DNA of 18,266 nt. It comes from Candidatus Elusimicrobium euhamitermitis (GTDB lineage: Bacteria > Elusimicrobiota > Elusimicrobia > Elusimicrobiales > Elusimicrobiaceae). Each line of letters starts with the position of its first letter. Position 1 is the stretch's first letter. Under the pieces are notes generated by a model, which was given only the letters and a program-made list of their open reading frames with translations, searched no databases and was not told the DNA's origin. The stretch is taken from positions 1 through 18,266 of the forward strand of contig JAIRUU010000074.1 in the NCBI GenBank assembly GCA_031254225.1, written 5' to 3'. The position numbers were made by a program, and so were the translations under genes. Below, in pieces: positions 1 to 6,295 of this stretch.

Positions 1-114
1 ATGCTGAGGATAACGCTGGAGCTATTTTTTAACAGACATTTGTTGGGAAATTTAAACAGGATTAGCGGGCTATTATAGCGCATATCCAAAAGTGAACAGT
101 GCCCTAAAAGGGAG

Positions 115-141
115 AGGAAAGTCATTCGGAGGACGGAGTAT
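115..141 (+). repeat. 27-bp interspersed repeat, copy 1
   Basis: This stretch matches 8599-8625 at 25 of 27 positions by hand count; only the two bases before GGAGGACGGAGTAT differ. In the second copy the GGAGGA is the ribosome binding site of a pilin-like gene. Here it sits about 30 bases upstream of tRNA-Leu with no convincing gene after it. It may be a dispersed repeat unit or a remnant of an upstream gene leader. The rest of 1-173 shows no gene; a TATTAT box at 71-76 could be a -10 for the tRNA but has no good -35. Confidence 0.6.
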
Positions 142-173
142 GAATATGCTAAAATATAAAAACAGCAGAAAAC

Positions 174-256
174 GCCGGGATGCTGGAATGGTATACAGGA
201 TAGTCTCAAAAACTATTGGCCGCACGGCCGTGAGGGTTCGAGTCCCTCTCCCGGTA
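174..256 (+). tRNA. tRNA-Leu (anticodon CAA)
   Basis: A full cloverleaf can be folded by hand. The acceptor GCCGGGA (174-180) pairs with TCCCGGT with one G-T pair, and A256 is the discriminator. The D stem is CTG/CAG, the anticodon stem ATAGT/ACTAT with loop CTCAAAA (anticodon CAA, reading UUG), the long variable arm GGCC/GGCC, and the T arm GAGGG-TTCGAGT-CCCTC. The long variable arm is expected of tRNA-Leu. CCA is not encoded. The minus-strand recombinase frame ends inside this gene (TGA at 208-206), and a 17-bp repeat (253-269) overlaps its last four bases, so the tRNA is probably the integration target. Confidence 0.93.
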
Positions 257-269
257 GAATATGGGACAC
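253..269 (+). repeat. Putative attachment-site repeat, left
   Basis: GGTAGAATATGGGACAC matches 3080-3096 at 16 of 17 positions. Its first four bases are the last four of tRNA-Leu. In both copies it is followed at once by a terminator hairpin and then CTTTGTAT. A repeat overlapping a tRNA 3' end, beside a site-specific recombinase gene, is the expected look of an attachment site. This is inferred from the sequence alone. Confidence 0.55.
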
Positions 270-271
270 AT

Positions 272-304
272 AAGCCCTTCAACGAATAAGTTGAAGGGCT
301 TTGT
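272..304 (+). terminator. Rho-independent terminator after tRNA-Leu
   Basis: AAGCCCTTCAAC (272-283) pairs perfectly with GTTGAAGGGCTT (290-301) around a six-base loop, followed by a short T-rich tail. It lies 15 bases after the tRNA. The same bases also encode part of the recombinase C-terminus on the minus strand. Confidence 0.6.
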
Positions 305-1539
305 ATAGGAGAATTCTACTTTTTTATCTTTTAAAATTAAGTTAGAAAGTAAACTCTTAATTATAATCCGCTTTCCGTCAAATTGCGAACTTTTAAACAT
401 TTCGTCGGCGTGTTCCAAAAAATACAGGACTTCATCAAGGGCGACCATAAAATCGCGGTCGTTTACCGGCTTTTCGGTTTGTTTAGCTTCCAACGCGGTT
501 TTTTCTTCCTGTAATGCTTTTAGTTTTTCTTTGAACAGGTCGTCCGATATTAACTTACCGAGACGCATATCCACCAGATTTTCAGATTTTTGTTTATTTG
601 CGGCTATGGCCTTGGCTGTCCTTTCATGTTCTTTCAGCTGGTCTGCAAAGCCGATTTTATTTTTTTCTTCCAAATATTTACGAATATCCTCCGCGTCTTG
701 GCGGTCAATATTAATGCCATTAATAGCCTCTTTTACGGCGTTTAACGCTACTTCTTCAACCACGGGACCGTTAGTAAAAACTTTTCCTCTCTATAGCGCG
801 TGCATTTTAAATAGGTATATTTGCCCTTGCGGACGTATGGCGTGATAGCCCTGCCGCAGCCGCATTTGATTAAACCTCTAAAAATCAGCGGCCTTTGCCC
901 ATAATGAAAAGATTTCTTTTTCCTGCCGAGGCGGACATCTTCACAGCGTTTAAAAAGGGCTTCACTGATAAGCGTTTCATAATTATGTTTTACCTTTTTA
1001 GTTTCGCCGTAGCGGGTAACCACCATTGTCCCGCAGTAGAACGGATTTTCCAAAATCCTATAAATCGTATTTTTGGAAACGGGGCTGCCCGGACCGCCGC
1101 CCGGCAGCCTGTGTCGCAATCCTAAATCTTTCATACGTTTGTGCATTTGGCGCACAGTGTATGTTCCGGTAGAAAATTCCTCAAAAAGTCGTTTAATCAA
1201 CGTCGCGCGCTCCGTGTCCAGCTTTATCCACTTTTTACGGCCATCTTGGACGTTAAGATAGCCTAAAGGGGCTTGTGTTGGCCATTCGCCGTCGTCTATC
1301 TTTTTCAGCAAACCGCGTTTTGTGCTTTCCCTTAACTGGTCTATAAATAACTCTGCGCCCAAAACATTGACGTTCCACATTACGCTTTGCTGGGATTTCA
1401 TTTCTTTGTCTATCACAAAACCGCTGGCGACAAAGTGCAGTTCAATTTTTCCGTCCCGGACCATGGGGCGGAGTAAGACTGTATCGTCAAACCGCCTTTG
1501 AAGCCTGTCAACGGTATGGACGATAGGTTTATTTTTTGG

Positions 1540-1677
1540 TTACCACTTTAAAAAAGTGTTTTTAACAGGAGCATATTTGCGGGCAAGAATTTTGCAAGCG
1601 TTTATAAAGTTTTGGCCTGCTTCTTTTGGTTTTGGGATTTGGTTACTTTTATTGATTATGTAAAATAATTGGCTCAT
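1540..1677 (-). CDS. Hypothetical 45-residue protein upstream of the recombinase
   Basis: ATG at 1677 is preceded by AAAGGAG, a strong ribosome binding site with about 10 bases of spacing. The product begins MSQLFYIINKSNQIPKPKEA and ends NTFLKW at TAA (1542-1540). The recombinase reading continues in the same frame after that stop (PKNKPIVHTVDRL), so this may be the start of a gene that was joined to the recombinase remnant by an internal deletion. It lacks the tyrosine/arginine/serine motif expected at a serine recombinase N-terminus. I do not recognise the protein. It could equally be a separate small element gene. Confidence 0.4.
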   Translation of the reverse strand: MSQLFYIINKSNQIPKPKEAGQNFINACKILARKYAPVKNTFLKW

Positions 1678-1739
1678 ATAGTTTGGTCTCCTTTATCGTA
1701 TGTATAAAAATATAAATTAATTAAGGGTTGAGGTGGTTA

Positions 1740-1946
1740 ATGATTAAAAAAGAAGAAGTTTTCAAAACGGCTATGGTGTTAAATTTTAAAACAAATGTTG
1801 ACAGTTATACTAGGCTAGAGGAATTTGGGGGAGCGTTAATGAATATCGGCCTTGATAGAAAAATAATGAACTATACAGATTTTTACAATAAAATATCATC
1901 AATAATCTTCTCAATAATTTCTTTTTTCCAAACCTTACCAAGTTGA
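1740..1946 (+). CDS. Hypothetical 68-residue ORF, possibly truncated by the protease cassette
   Basis: ATG at 1740 has GAGGTGG just upstream. The product starts MIKKEEVFKTAMVLNFKTNV. The part LNFKTNVDSYTR is encoded by the 37-bp direct repeat that recurs at 2859-2895. The last 21 or so codons are antisense to the 3' end of the protease gene, so that part is probably not native. One reading is the 5' end of a gene interrupted by insertion of the protease cassette. I do not recognise the family. Confidence 0.3.
   Translation: MIKKEEVFKTAMVLNFKTNVDSYTRLEEFGGALMNIGLDRKIMNYTDFYNKISSIIFSIISFFQTLPS
1777..1813 (+). repeat. 37-bp direct repeat, copy A
   Basis: This matches 2859-2895 at 36 of 37 positions. 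The single difference is GAC/GAT, synonymous in the frame that reads LNFKTNVDSYTR in both copies. The two copies lie on either side of the protease gene in the same orientation, 1082 bp apart, and could allow its loss or duplication by recombination. Confidence 0.85.
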
Positions 1947-2794
1947 GCATGAGTATCAATGTCATGTCCAGCCACCTTAAAAAAGCCATCAGATGTTCTC
2001 TCCTCAGGGGAAACAATCCTTCCAGAATAAATACCTATAAACTTTGCCTTATACGGTTTTTCGTTTGGGATAACCTGTTTCGCTATTAACAACTGGTTTA
2101 TTTCGTTAGAGGATATTGCATATACTGGCGAGCCAGACATCCCGGAGCGTGTTGCGGTATCAACAAGAAAATAAGGAGAATATTTTAAACTCGTAGCAAC
2201 ACTACCTCTTTTCCAAATTGGCAAATAAGAATGAGGTTTCAATTGTCCAAAGGGATACCCTAGAATAAAAACGTCATCCGTTGGCCGCAAGTTATAACTG
2301 TATGCCAATCCACCTAATGAACGGTTAGCAGGAACTGGGCGATTTTTCCCAAAGGAAAAAGAATCGGGTTGAGGGGAGAGGAAATCAATGTTTTTTAATG
2401 GCAATATAGCCACATCATAAAATCCATTATCGTGAAATTGTTTGAATTTATAAAGAGGTTCTTCATGCTGGTTTAGAATTGGAATGTCAAAAAAATAACC
2501 CATCCCCGTTCTAACCAAACCATTTTCTAAAGGATATTCCCAACCATATATCCAAACTCTTATCTTGTTTGGGATAGCCCCGTTTGTTTTGTCAATTGGT
2601 TGATATAAGCCATTCATGTCAGGATTTGGTTCTCTGCCACTTAGGATATGATAGTTGGTTACTAAATAATATTCCTCATTTTTCTTGTAGCAAAAACAAG
2701 TGGCATTAGTCAGTCTCTTCTCATTAAAAAAAGACTCTAAATAAAAAGAATGATATCCGATGTCTTCTATTGGGTTTGTTATTTCATCAGTCAT
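1883..2794 (-). CDS. Trypsin-like serine protease, cytoplasmic (S1 family type)
   Basis: The product is 303 residues. The catalytic triad is recognisable: His49 in TNYHILSG, Asp127 in YDVAILPL, and Ser220 in GMSGSP, with the usual ILGYPFG strand between Asp and Ser. There is no signal peptide, so it should act in the cytoplasm, unlike the periplasmic DegP/HtrA group, and no PDZ domain follows. The gene has its own promoter (2826-2854) and sits between two 37-bp direct repeats inside the putative mobile element, which makes it cargo. The substrate is unknown. Proteases of this fold occur in bacterial stress and anti-phage systems, but nothing here ties this one to either. The ATG is preceded by only a weak AAGAGA ribosome site. 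Confidence 0.85.
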   Translation of the reverse strand: MTDEITNPIEDIGYHSFYLESFFNEKRLTNATCFCYKKNEEYYLVTNYHILSGREPNPDMNGLYQPIDKTNGAIPNKIRVWIYGWEYPLENGLVRTGMGYFFDIPILNQHEEPLYKFKQFHDNGFYDVAILPLKNIDFLSPQPDSFSFGKNRPVPANRSLGGLAYSYNLRPTDDVFILGYPFGQLKPHSYLPIWKRGSVATSLKYSPYFLVDTATRSGMSGSPVYAISSNEINQLLIAKQVIPNEKPYKAKFIGIYSGRIVSPEERTSDGFFKVAGHDIDTHAQLGKVWKKEIIEKIIDDILL

Positions 2795-2825
2795 AGGAGT
2801 CTCTTAAACCATTGTTTCTAATTAT

Positions 2826-2854
2826 ATTATAGATTGTATTCCATGCAATGGCAA
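2826..2854 (-). promoter_or_regulatory. Sigma70-type promoter of the protease gene
   Basis: On the minus strand TTGCCA (2854-2849) and TATAAT (2831-2826) are separated by exactly 17 bases. Transcription would start near 2819, about 25 bases before the protease ATG. It is among the best promoter matches in the window. Confidence 0.7.
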
Positions 2855-2858
2855 CAAT

Positions 2859-2895
2859 TGTTAAATTTTAAAACAAATGTTGATAGTTATACTAG
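2859..2895 (+). repeat. 37-bp direct repeat, copy B
   Basis: This is the second copy of the repeat at 1777-1813. It lies just upstream of the protease promoter. Its frame again reads LNFKTNVDSYTR, within a 49-codon ORF (2843-2992, plus) that has no ribosome binding site and diverges from copy A directly after the repeat. Confidence 0.85.
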
Positions 2896-2941
2896 AGTGA
2901 GGCAGTCCGGGAGCTATTCTATTTTATCCCTAATCCGTAAA

Positions 2942-2952
2942 TTTGCTATTAT
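2942..2952 (+). promoter_or_regulatory. Extended -10 promoter of 96-bp repeat copy 1
   Basis: TTTGCTATTAT contains a TGn extended -10 followed by TATTAT. Near-identical boxes precede repeat copy 2 (4052-4062) and the guaB leader (10073-10083). No clear -35 is visible. Transcription to the right would enter the repeat at 2988. Confidence 0.5.
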
Positions 2953-2987
2953 ATTAATAAAGACACCAAAGGTAACAGCTAGGCGGA

Positions 2988-3083
2988 ATTGACTAACAAA
3001 TCTTTAACGATTAATATTTCACGGCTTCGCGCTATGATTGCCGTTTTATACTCGGCGGTTAACAAGCTGTCAGCCTTTCGGTA
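2988..3083. repeat. 96-bp repeat, copy 1, truncated at the attachment-site repeat
   Basis: By hand count it matches 4082-4177 at about 70 of 96 positions without gaps, best around TTTCACGGCTT and GTTAACAAG. Similarity stops at the GGTA that begins the 17-bp attachment repeat, whereas copy 2 continues. On the plus strand it can be read from TTG to TAA as a 31-residue peptide. On the minus strand it reads EYKTAIIARSREILIVK, where most differences from copy 2 are synonymous. See the findings for the competing readings. Confidence 0.75.
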
Positions 3084-3096
3084 AAATATGGGACAC
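3080..3096 (+). repeat. Putative attachment-site repeat, right
   Basis: GGTAAAATATGGGACAC differs from 253-269 at one position. It marks the point where the 96-bp repeat copy 1 is cut off, and it is followed directly by a terminator hairpin, as on the left. Confidence 0.5.
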
Positions 3097-3097
3097 G

Positions 3098-3128
3098 GGG
3101 TAAAAAATAATCTTATTTTTTACCCTTT
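3098..3128 (+). terminator. Rho-independent terminator
   Basis: GGGTAAAAAATAA (3098-3110) and TTATTTTTTACCC (3113-3125) form a perfect 13-bp stem, followed by TTTGTAT. It could end transcripts entering from the repeat at 2988. If the right attachment site is correct, it is the chromosomal terminator displaced from tRNA-Leu by the insertion. Confidence 0.6.
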
Positions 3129-3217
3129 GTATTTACTAATATTGAAATATCAAAAAGTTAGCAAGTAAACCATACAAAAATGGGAAATCTAACTGCTATT
3201 GAGAACTTTTTTTGAGT

Positions 3218-3223
3218 TATAAT
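3218..3223 (+). promoter_or_regulatory. -10 box for the membrane/pilin-like gene
   Basis: TATAAT lies 33 bases before the ATG at 3257, with AAGGAAAA between. The -35 is poor (TTGAGA at 3199-3204 is only 13 bases away), so this rests on the -10 alone. Confidence 0.4.
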
Positions 3224-3256
3224 TCCTATAAGGAAAATATTAAAAAGTAAGAATTA

Positions 3257-4018
3257 ATGAAAAATTTAAAACCACTTGTTGTTTATATTCCTATTTTAGC
3301 GGTAGGATTGTTTCTTATAATTATAAACTGGTTTTTTACAATGCCCGGCTGCGGCGGTTTTCATACGGGAGATAGTTTGGCCTGCACATTCTCTAATATA
3401 TGGCTGTTGGCTTTATGCGGATGTATAGGGGCCCCCGTCGGTATATATCTTTCAAACAAGATGCAAAAAAGACAAGAAGCGAATGCTTATACAAGCATTT
3501 TTACCCTAAGTATTATACCACTCATTTTAATAACATTTTTATTTGTTGCAGGCCACCGTCAAAAGAAAGAGGAAAATAAACAAGAGGCAGTTTGGCAAGA
3601 TATGTTTAAGCTCTACAAAAAAGCTGTTAAAGGACAGTACGAATATTTCCAAAAACATAAATTTTATGCGGACTCCTATCAAAAACTCGGGGTGGAATTT
3701 CCAGGTGTAAACGTTGTTGCGTGTCCGGCTCCTTCCGCCGCTAAAGAGTGCATAGAAGGCAGCGGCGTTAAAATTTCTATAGAAACGCAACATGATAACC
3801 GTTCATATATGATGGTATTTAGCAGCGAAACAAAGACACTCGGCGTTGAGGATTTTATTGTAAAAGCCGCCAGTATGCTTAATAGTAAGGATATTAATAT
3901 GGGCTGTGACTCCGCGTCACAGCAGGGTAATAAGATGTGTAAAGCTTTTGGCAGTCAGTTTCCGGGCTATGAATATCAGCTAAAGTACGGCAAAATGGAT
4001 TACAGAATAAATATGTAA
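3257..4018 (+). CDS. Three-TM membrane protein with a possible pilin-like C-terminal domain
   Basis: The product is 253 residues. Three hydrophobic stretches occur at about 5-27, 45-65 and 78-97; the basic loop NKMQKRQEANAY after the second would be cytoplasmic, placing residues 98-253 outside the inner membrane. The outer part begins with an amphipathic helix and continues YEYFQKHKFYADSYQKLGVEFPG, which resembles the helix-to-sheet region of small pilins (compare AAQRYYLLNGTY in the pilins of this window). It carries four cysteines in two pairs, the last in NKMCKAFG. There is no prepilin cleavage site. My reading is a pilin-like domain on a multi-TM anchor; no function is known. The gene is AT-rich and flanked by the two 96-bp repeats. 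The ATG has only a weak ribosome site. Confidence 0.75.
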   Translation: MKNLKPLVVYIPILAVGLFLIIINWFFTMPGCGGFHTGDSLACTFSNIWLLALCGCIGAPVGIYLSNKMQKRQEANAYTSIFTLSIIPLILITFLFVAGHRQKKEENKQEAVWQDMFKLYKKAVKGQYEYFQKHKFYADSYQKLGVEFPGVNVVACPAPSAAKECIEGSGVKISIETQHDNRSYMMVFSSETKTLGVEDFIVKAASMLNSKDINMGCDSASQQGNKMCKAFGSQFPGYEYQLKYGKMDYRINM

Positions 4019-4051
4019 TAAGCATGCTAAGTTGCGGTTGCTTTGAATAGC

Positions 4052-4062
4052 TTTGTTATAAT
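4052..4062 (+). promoter_or_regulatory. Extended -10 promoter of 96-bp repeat copy 2
   Basis: TTTGTTATAAT gives a TGn extended -10 with a perfect TATAAT (4057-4062). A weak TTGCGG lies 19 bases upstream. The expected start is near 4069. Confidence 0.55.
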
Positions 4063-4081
4063 ATTTATACTCAGGCAAAAA

Positions 4082-4177
4082 ATTGGTCAAAAAGTTTTTT
4101 ATTATTAGTATTTCACGGCTTCTTGCGATGATTTCAGTTTTATATTCCATTGTTAACAAGAGATCAGTTTTTGGGTA
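4082..4177. repeat. 96-bp repeat, copy 2
   Basis: This is the partner of 2988-3083, about 73 percent identical by hand count and gap-free. Beyond it this copy continues into a terminator hairpin that copy 1 lacks. Confidence 0.75.
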
Positions 4178-4187
4178 TTCGTCTTCG

Positions 4188-4222
4188 CTCTGCTGCGACG
4201 TAATGTCAGCGGAGTATTTTTA
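4188..4222 (+). terminator. Intrinsic terminator of repeat copy 2 unit
   Basis: CTCTGCTG (4188-4195) pairs with CAGCGGAG (4207-4214), one pair being G-T, and is followed by TATTTTTA. A weaker hairpin, GACAAAA/TTTTGTC (4225-4248), lies between it and the amidase stop and may serve the convergent gene. Confidence 0.55.
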
Positions 4223-4249
4223 TTGACAAAAGGCAATTATTTTTTGTCT

Positions 4250-6280
4250 TTATGCGTTTAATCCGTTAAAGTCCGCCGGATTTGTTTCTTCCGGCGCGGC
4301 ATACGGGGAATCTGCTTTCGGTTTTGGCTTTTGCGCGGGAGCCGCGGTTTTTGCGGGGGCGTGAGCTGCTTTTTTCGGCGTTATTTTTGCCGGCTTAGCG
4401 GATTTTACCGGTTTTGATTTGACGGGTTTTTTTGGCAGAGGCGGCGGCAGCAGGTCCTGCGGTTTATAACCGTAAAAACTTAAAATGCCTTCGTAAATTG
4501 CCTGAACAAATGCTTTCCTGCTTGCGTCCTGCCGCACCATGTCTTCCTGGTCCGGGAACATTAAGAAAGCGTTTTCAGTGAGCACCGCCGGAAACTGCGG
4601 CGCGCGCACGACGTAAAAGTCTCCGGTCTGCGTGCCGTTATTTGGCAGTTTGACGTTTTTGGCAAAAGCGGCGTTTAAATTATCCGCCAGCGTTTTGCTG
4701 TGCTGATTAAAATAATAAATAGTGAAACCGCGCGGCTTTGCAAAAGGGTCAACGCTCGTCGGCAGCGCGTTATGGTGTATGCTTACAAAAATCTGCGCGC
4801 CGGTTTTTAGCGCGCGGTCTATGCGGCCCTGCAAATTCAAATCTTCTTTTTCATTTTTGCTTAAAAAAACTTCCGCGCCGGTTTTGGACAGCAGCTCCGC
4901 GACTTCTTTTGCGGTTTTCATATTCGCTTCATATTCCAAAAATCCCGTCGGGCCGATAGCGCCGTCATACGGCGGTTTGCGGCGGGGGGAGTGGCCAGGG
5001 TCAAGCATAATTTTTGCGCCGGTCAGCGGTTTATAAGGCTGCGGGTTTAAGACTGGTTTATACATTAAATCCAAAACCAGATTTCCGGTTTCGTCATACG
5101 CGTAATCATAACCCCACAAAACCTGTCCGTCATTGTAATTAATATAGAATTTAACGGTATTGTTTCCGGCGTTTTCAAAAACTATATTATTGACGAGCGG
5201 GCTTACAGGCGTTTCAATGACCGGCATATCCGTCGCAGTGTCAAAAAAAGTTACGTTAAAAGAGGACGGCGTGCCCTCGGTCAGCACAGGCACGGCTTTT
5301 GAGCTGAAGAAAATTATTCTTGTTTTTATACCCTGGTCCGCCGCGGTTACGGTTTGTATTTTGTTCGGCGCGGCGGGTTTTTTGGTAAAAGAAATTTTAG
5401 CGTCCTCAATCCAGCCGGTATTATTTTCGTCCAGACTCACGCGGTAAAGCCCGTTGGCCAGACCGGTTATAACCAAGTCCCCGTACAGCCTGTAAAACGG
5501 GAACAGGTTGCCCTGCGGTACGGCTTTTGTACGCATGCGCGTTCCTGCGTACAAGGCGTTTACCTGGGCGTAAACCTGGTCTTTATCCGTCAGAATTTTT
5601 AGGCGGCCCGGCGCGGTTTCTTTGCCTTTGTCTTTGGTCTGCGGGTTATAAATTTTGTAAATTATTTTTGAACTTTTGGTTTTGTCTTCAGCGGTAATTT
5701 TATAGGCGGCGTTATAAAAACCTGGCTCGGTTTCAGGCAAAACAATTTCTTTGGCGTCTTTAAGGTCGCTTATTGTCGCGGTAACTACCGCGCCCGGCGT
5801 GCCGTAGGCGGACAGCGGCACGCTGTCGCCCGAAAGCGCCCAAATATCCGTCTGCGGGGAAAGGGTTGTAATGTCAAACTGCGCGTCCGCGAATTTTGAT
5901 ACGTCAATGCCGTCAACTTTTACTTTTCTGACGGAGGTATAAGTATTAACGCCGTCGCTAACCTGCGCCACAATATTAAAATCGCCTAAAGACACGGGAA
6001 CCGTCGTGAGAAAAGCGCCGTTTTTATATAGCTTTACCGGCGCGCCGTTAATTGTAAGAGAGGACGCAGGATTTGACACCGCGCCGAAGACGGCCGTAGT
6101 TTTTATGCCTGCCGGCAGCGTAACGCCCTCCTGCGGATATTCAATTGAAACAGGATAAATTTCAGACGGGCGCGCTTCGCGCGCGGGCAGGCTTGCGGCA
6201 ACCGGCGTTTGCGTTGTTTCCTGGCAATAAATGACCGGCGTTAAGAGGAGGAAAAACAAGGAAACTATTTTTTTCGGCAT
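4250..6280 (-). CDS. Secreted N-acetylmuramoyl-L-alanine amidase (Amidase_3)
   Basis: The enzyme cleaves the amide between MurNAc and the stem peptide in peptidoglycan. I start at ATG 6280, giving 676 residues, because a signal peptide begins there (MPKKIVSLFFLLLTPVIYC); the longer frame from 6370 would add 30 non-signal residues encoded by a repeat. In order: signal peptide; an Ig-like domain (about 25-120); a middle region with an SH3-like segment ending GWIEDAKI; the amidase domain from about 423. Zinc ligands are His430 (LDPGH), Glu449 and His502 (SIHHN), and the catalytic Glu569 is in LTENAFL, so the active site is complete. The tail is a Pro/Ala/Lys-rich linker of about 70 residues, perhaps wall-associated. 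It should act in the periplasm, in cell separation or wall turnover. Confidence 0.9.
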   Translation of the reverse strand: MPKKIVSLFFLLLTPVIYCQETTQTPVAASLPAREARPSEIYPVSIEYPQEGVTLPAGIKTTAVFGAVSNPASSLTINGAPVKLYKNGAFLTTVPVSLGDFNIVAQVSDGVNTYTSVRKVKVDGIDVSKFADAQFDITTLSPQTDIWALSGDSVPLSAYGTPGAVVTATISDLKDAKEIVLPETEPGFYNAAYKITAEDKTKSSKIIYKIYNPQTKDKGKETAPGRLKILTDKDQVYAQVNALYAGTRMRTKAVPQGNLFPFYRLYGDLVITGLANGLYRVSLDENNTGWIEDAKISFTKKPAAPNKIQTVTAADQGIKTRIIFFSSKAVPVLTEGTPSSFNVTFFDTATDMPVIETPVSPLVNNIVFENAGNNTVKFYINYNDGQVLWGYDYAYDETGNLVLDLMYKPVLNPQPYKPLTGAKIMLDPGHSPRRKPPYDGAIGPTGFLEYEANMKTAKEVAELLSKTGAEVFLSKNEKEDLNLQGRIDRALKTGAQIFVSIHHNALPTSVDPFAKPRGFTIYYFNQHSKTLADNLNAAFAKNVKLPNNGTQTGDFYVVRAPQFPAVLTENAFLMFPDQEDMVRQDASRKAFVQAIYEGILSFYGYKPQDLLPPPLPKKPVKSKPVKSAKPAKITPKKAAHAPAKTAAPAQKPKPKADSPYAAPEETNPADFNGLNA

Positions 6281-6286
6281 AATAAA

Positions 6287-6295
6287 ATGATAGCA
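6287..6295 (-). promoter_or_regulatory. Extended -10 promoter of the amidase gene, start codon at the transcript end
   Basis: TGCTATCAT on the minus strand ends six bases before the amidase ATG, with no ribosome binding site between. If used, the mRNA would be nearly leaderless. The guaB leader ORF has the same spacing (five bases). It lies just outside the inverted-repeat element at 6302. Confidence 0.45.

Larger units (their letters stand above)
206..1539 (-). pseudogene. Large serine recombinase (resolvase/invertase family), degraded
   Basis: The minus-strand sequence reads VDRLQRRFDD (the DRLxR part of the resolvase catalytic domain), then a recombinase DNA-binding domain (GEWPTQAPLGY), a zinc ribbon (CGCGRAITPYVRKGKYTYLKC in part), a coiled coil and the C-terminal NLFVEGLMCPIFYR. 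It is broken in three ways. The N-terminal catalytic half with the YxRxS serine motif is absent, and a TAA (1542-1540) lies in frame just upstream. A frameshift occurs near 770-780 at an A/T run, where the frame ending CTRYREEK is followed in another frame by TNGPVVEEVALNAVK. The C-terminus runs antisense through the attachment repeat into tRNA-Leu. Such enzymes integrate elements at specific sites; this copy should be inactive unless the frameshift is a sequencing error, and the missing N-terminus would remain. Confidence 0.85.
253..3096. mobile_element. Putative integrated element at tRNA-Leu with decayed serine recombinase and protease cargo
   Basis: The proposed limits are the 17-bp near-identical repeats at 253-269 and 3080-3096. 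Inside are a broken large serine recombinase (206-1539, running over the left repeat into the tRNA), a 45-codon ORF with a good ribosome binding site, a trypsin-like protease with its own promoter, and 37-bp direct repeats around the protease. The interior is visibly more AT-rich than the genes from 4250 on. With the catalytic N-terminus of the recombinase missing, the element should be unable to move by itself. The right boundary is the weaker one: it rests on the repeat and on the truncation there of a 96-bp repeat whose fuller copy is at 4082. Confidence 0.45.
4069..4222 (+). ncRNA. Candidate small RNA (or small ORF) from 96-bp repeat copy 2
   Basis: A short transcription unit can be drawn between an extended -10 promoter and an intrinsic terminator, about 150 bases, in the space between the membrane-protein gene and the convergent amidase gene. 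It contains the 96-bp repeat (4082-4177). A TTG-initiated 47-codon ORF (4083-4226) lies in it but lacks a ribosome binding site. The minus strand instead shows a codon-like substitution pattern between the two copies, so a minus-strand peptide is the main alternative. Confidence 0.35.

Noticed and set aside
1..78. Open frame at the left edge (26 codons, ending TAG), and a shorter one ending at 32, as possible gene 3' ends
   Set aside because: Too short, with no recognisable peptide and no terminator after them.
92..289. Plus-strand ORF of 65 codons covering the tRNA
   Set aside because: It reads through tRNA-Leu and the terminator; the tRNA fold explains the sequence.
2843..2992. 49-codon plus-strand ORF containing direct repeat copy B
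   Set aside because: No ribosome binding site, overlaps the protease promoter, and loses similarity to copy A right after the repeat.
4083..4226. 47-codon plus-strand ORF in repeat copy 2 as a gene
   Set aside because: TTG start, no ribosome site, overlaps a terminator hairpin; the substitution pattern favours the other strand. Kept only as a possibility under the small-RNA entry.
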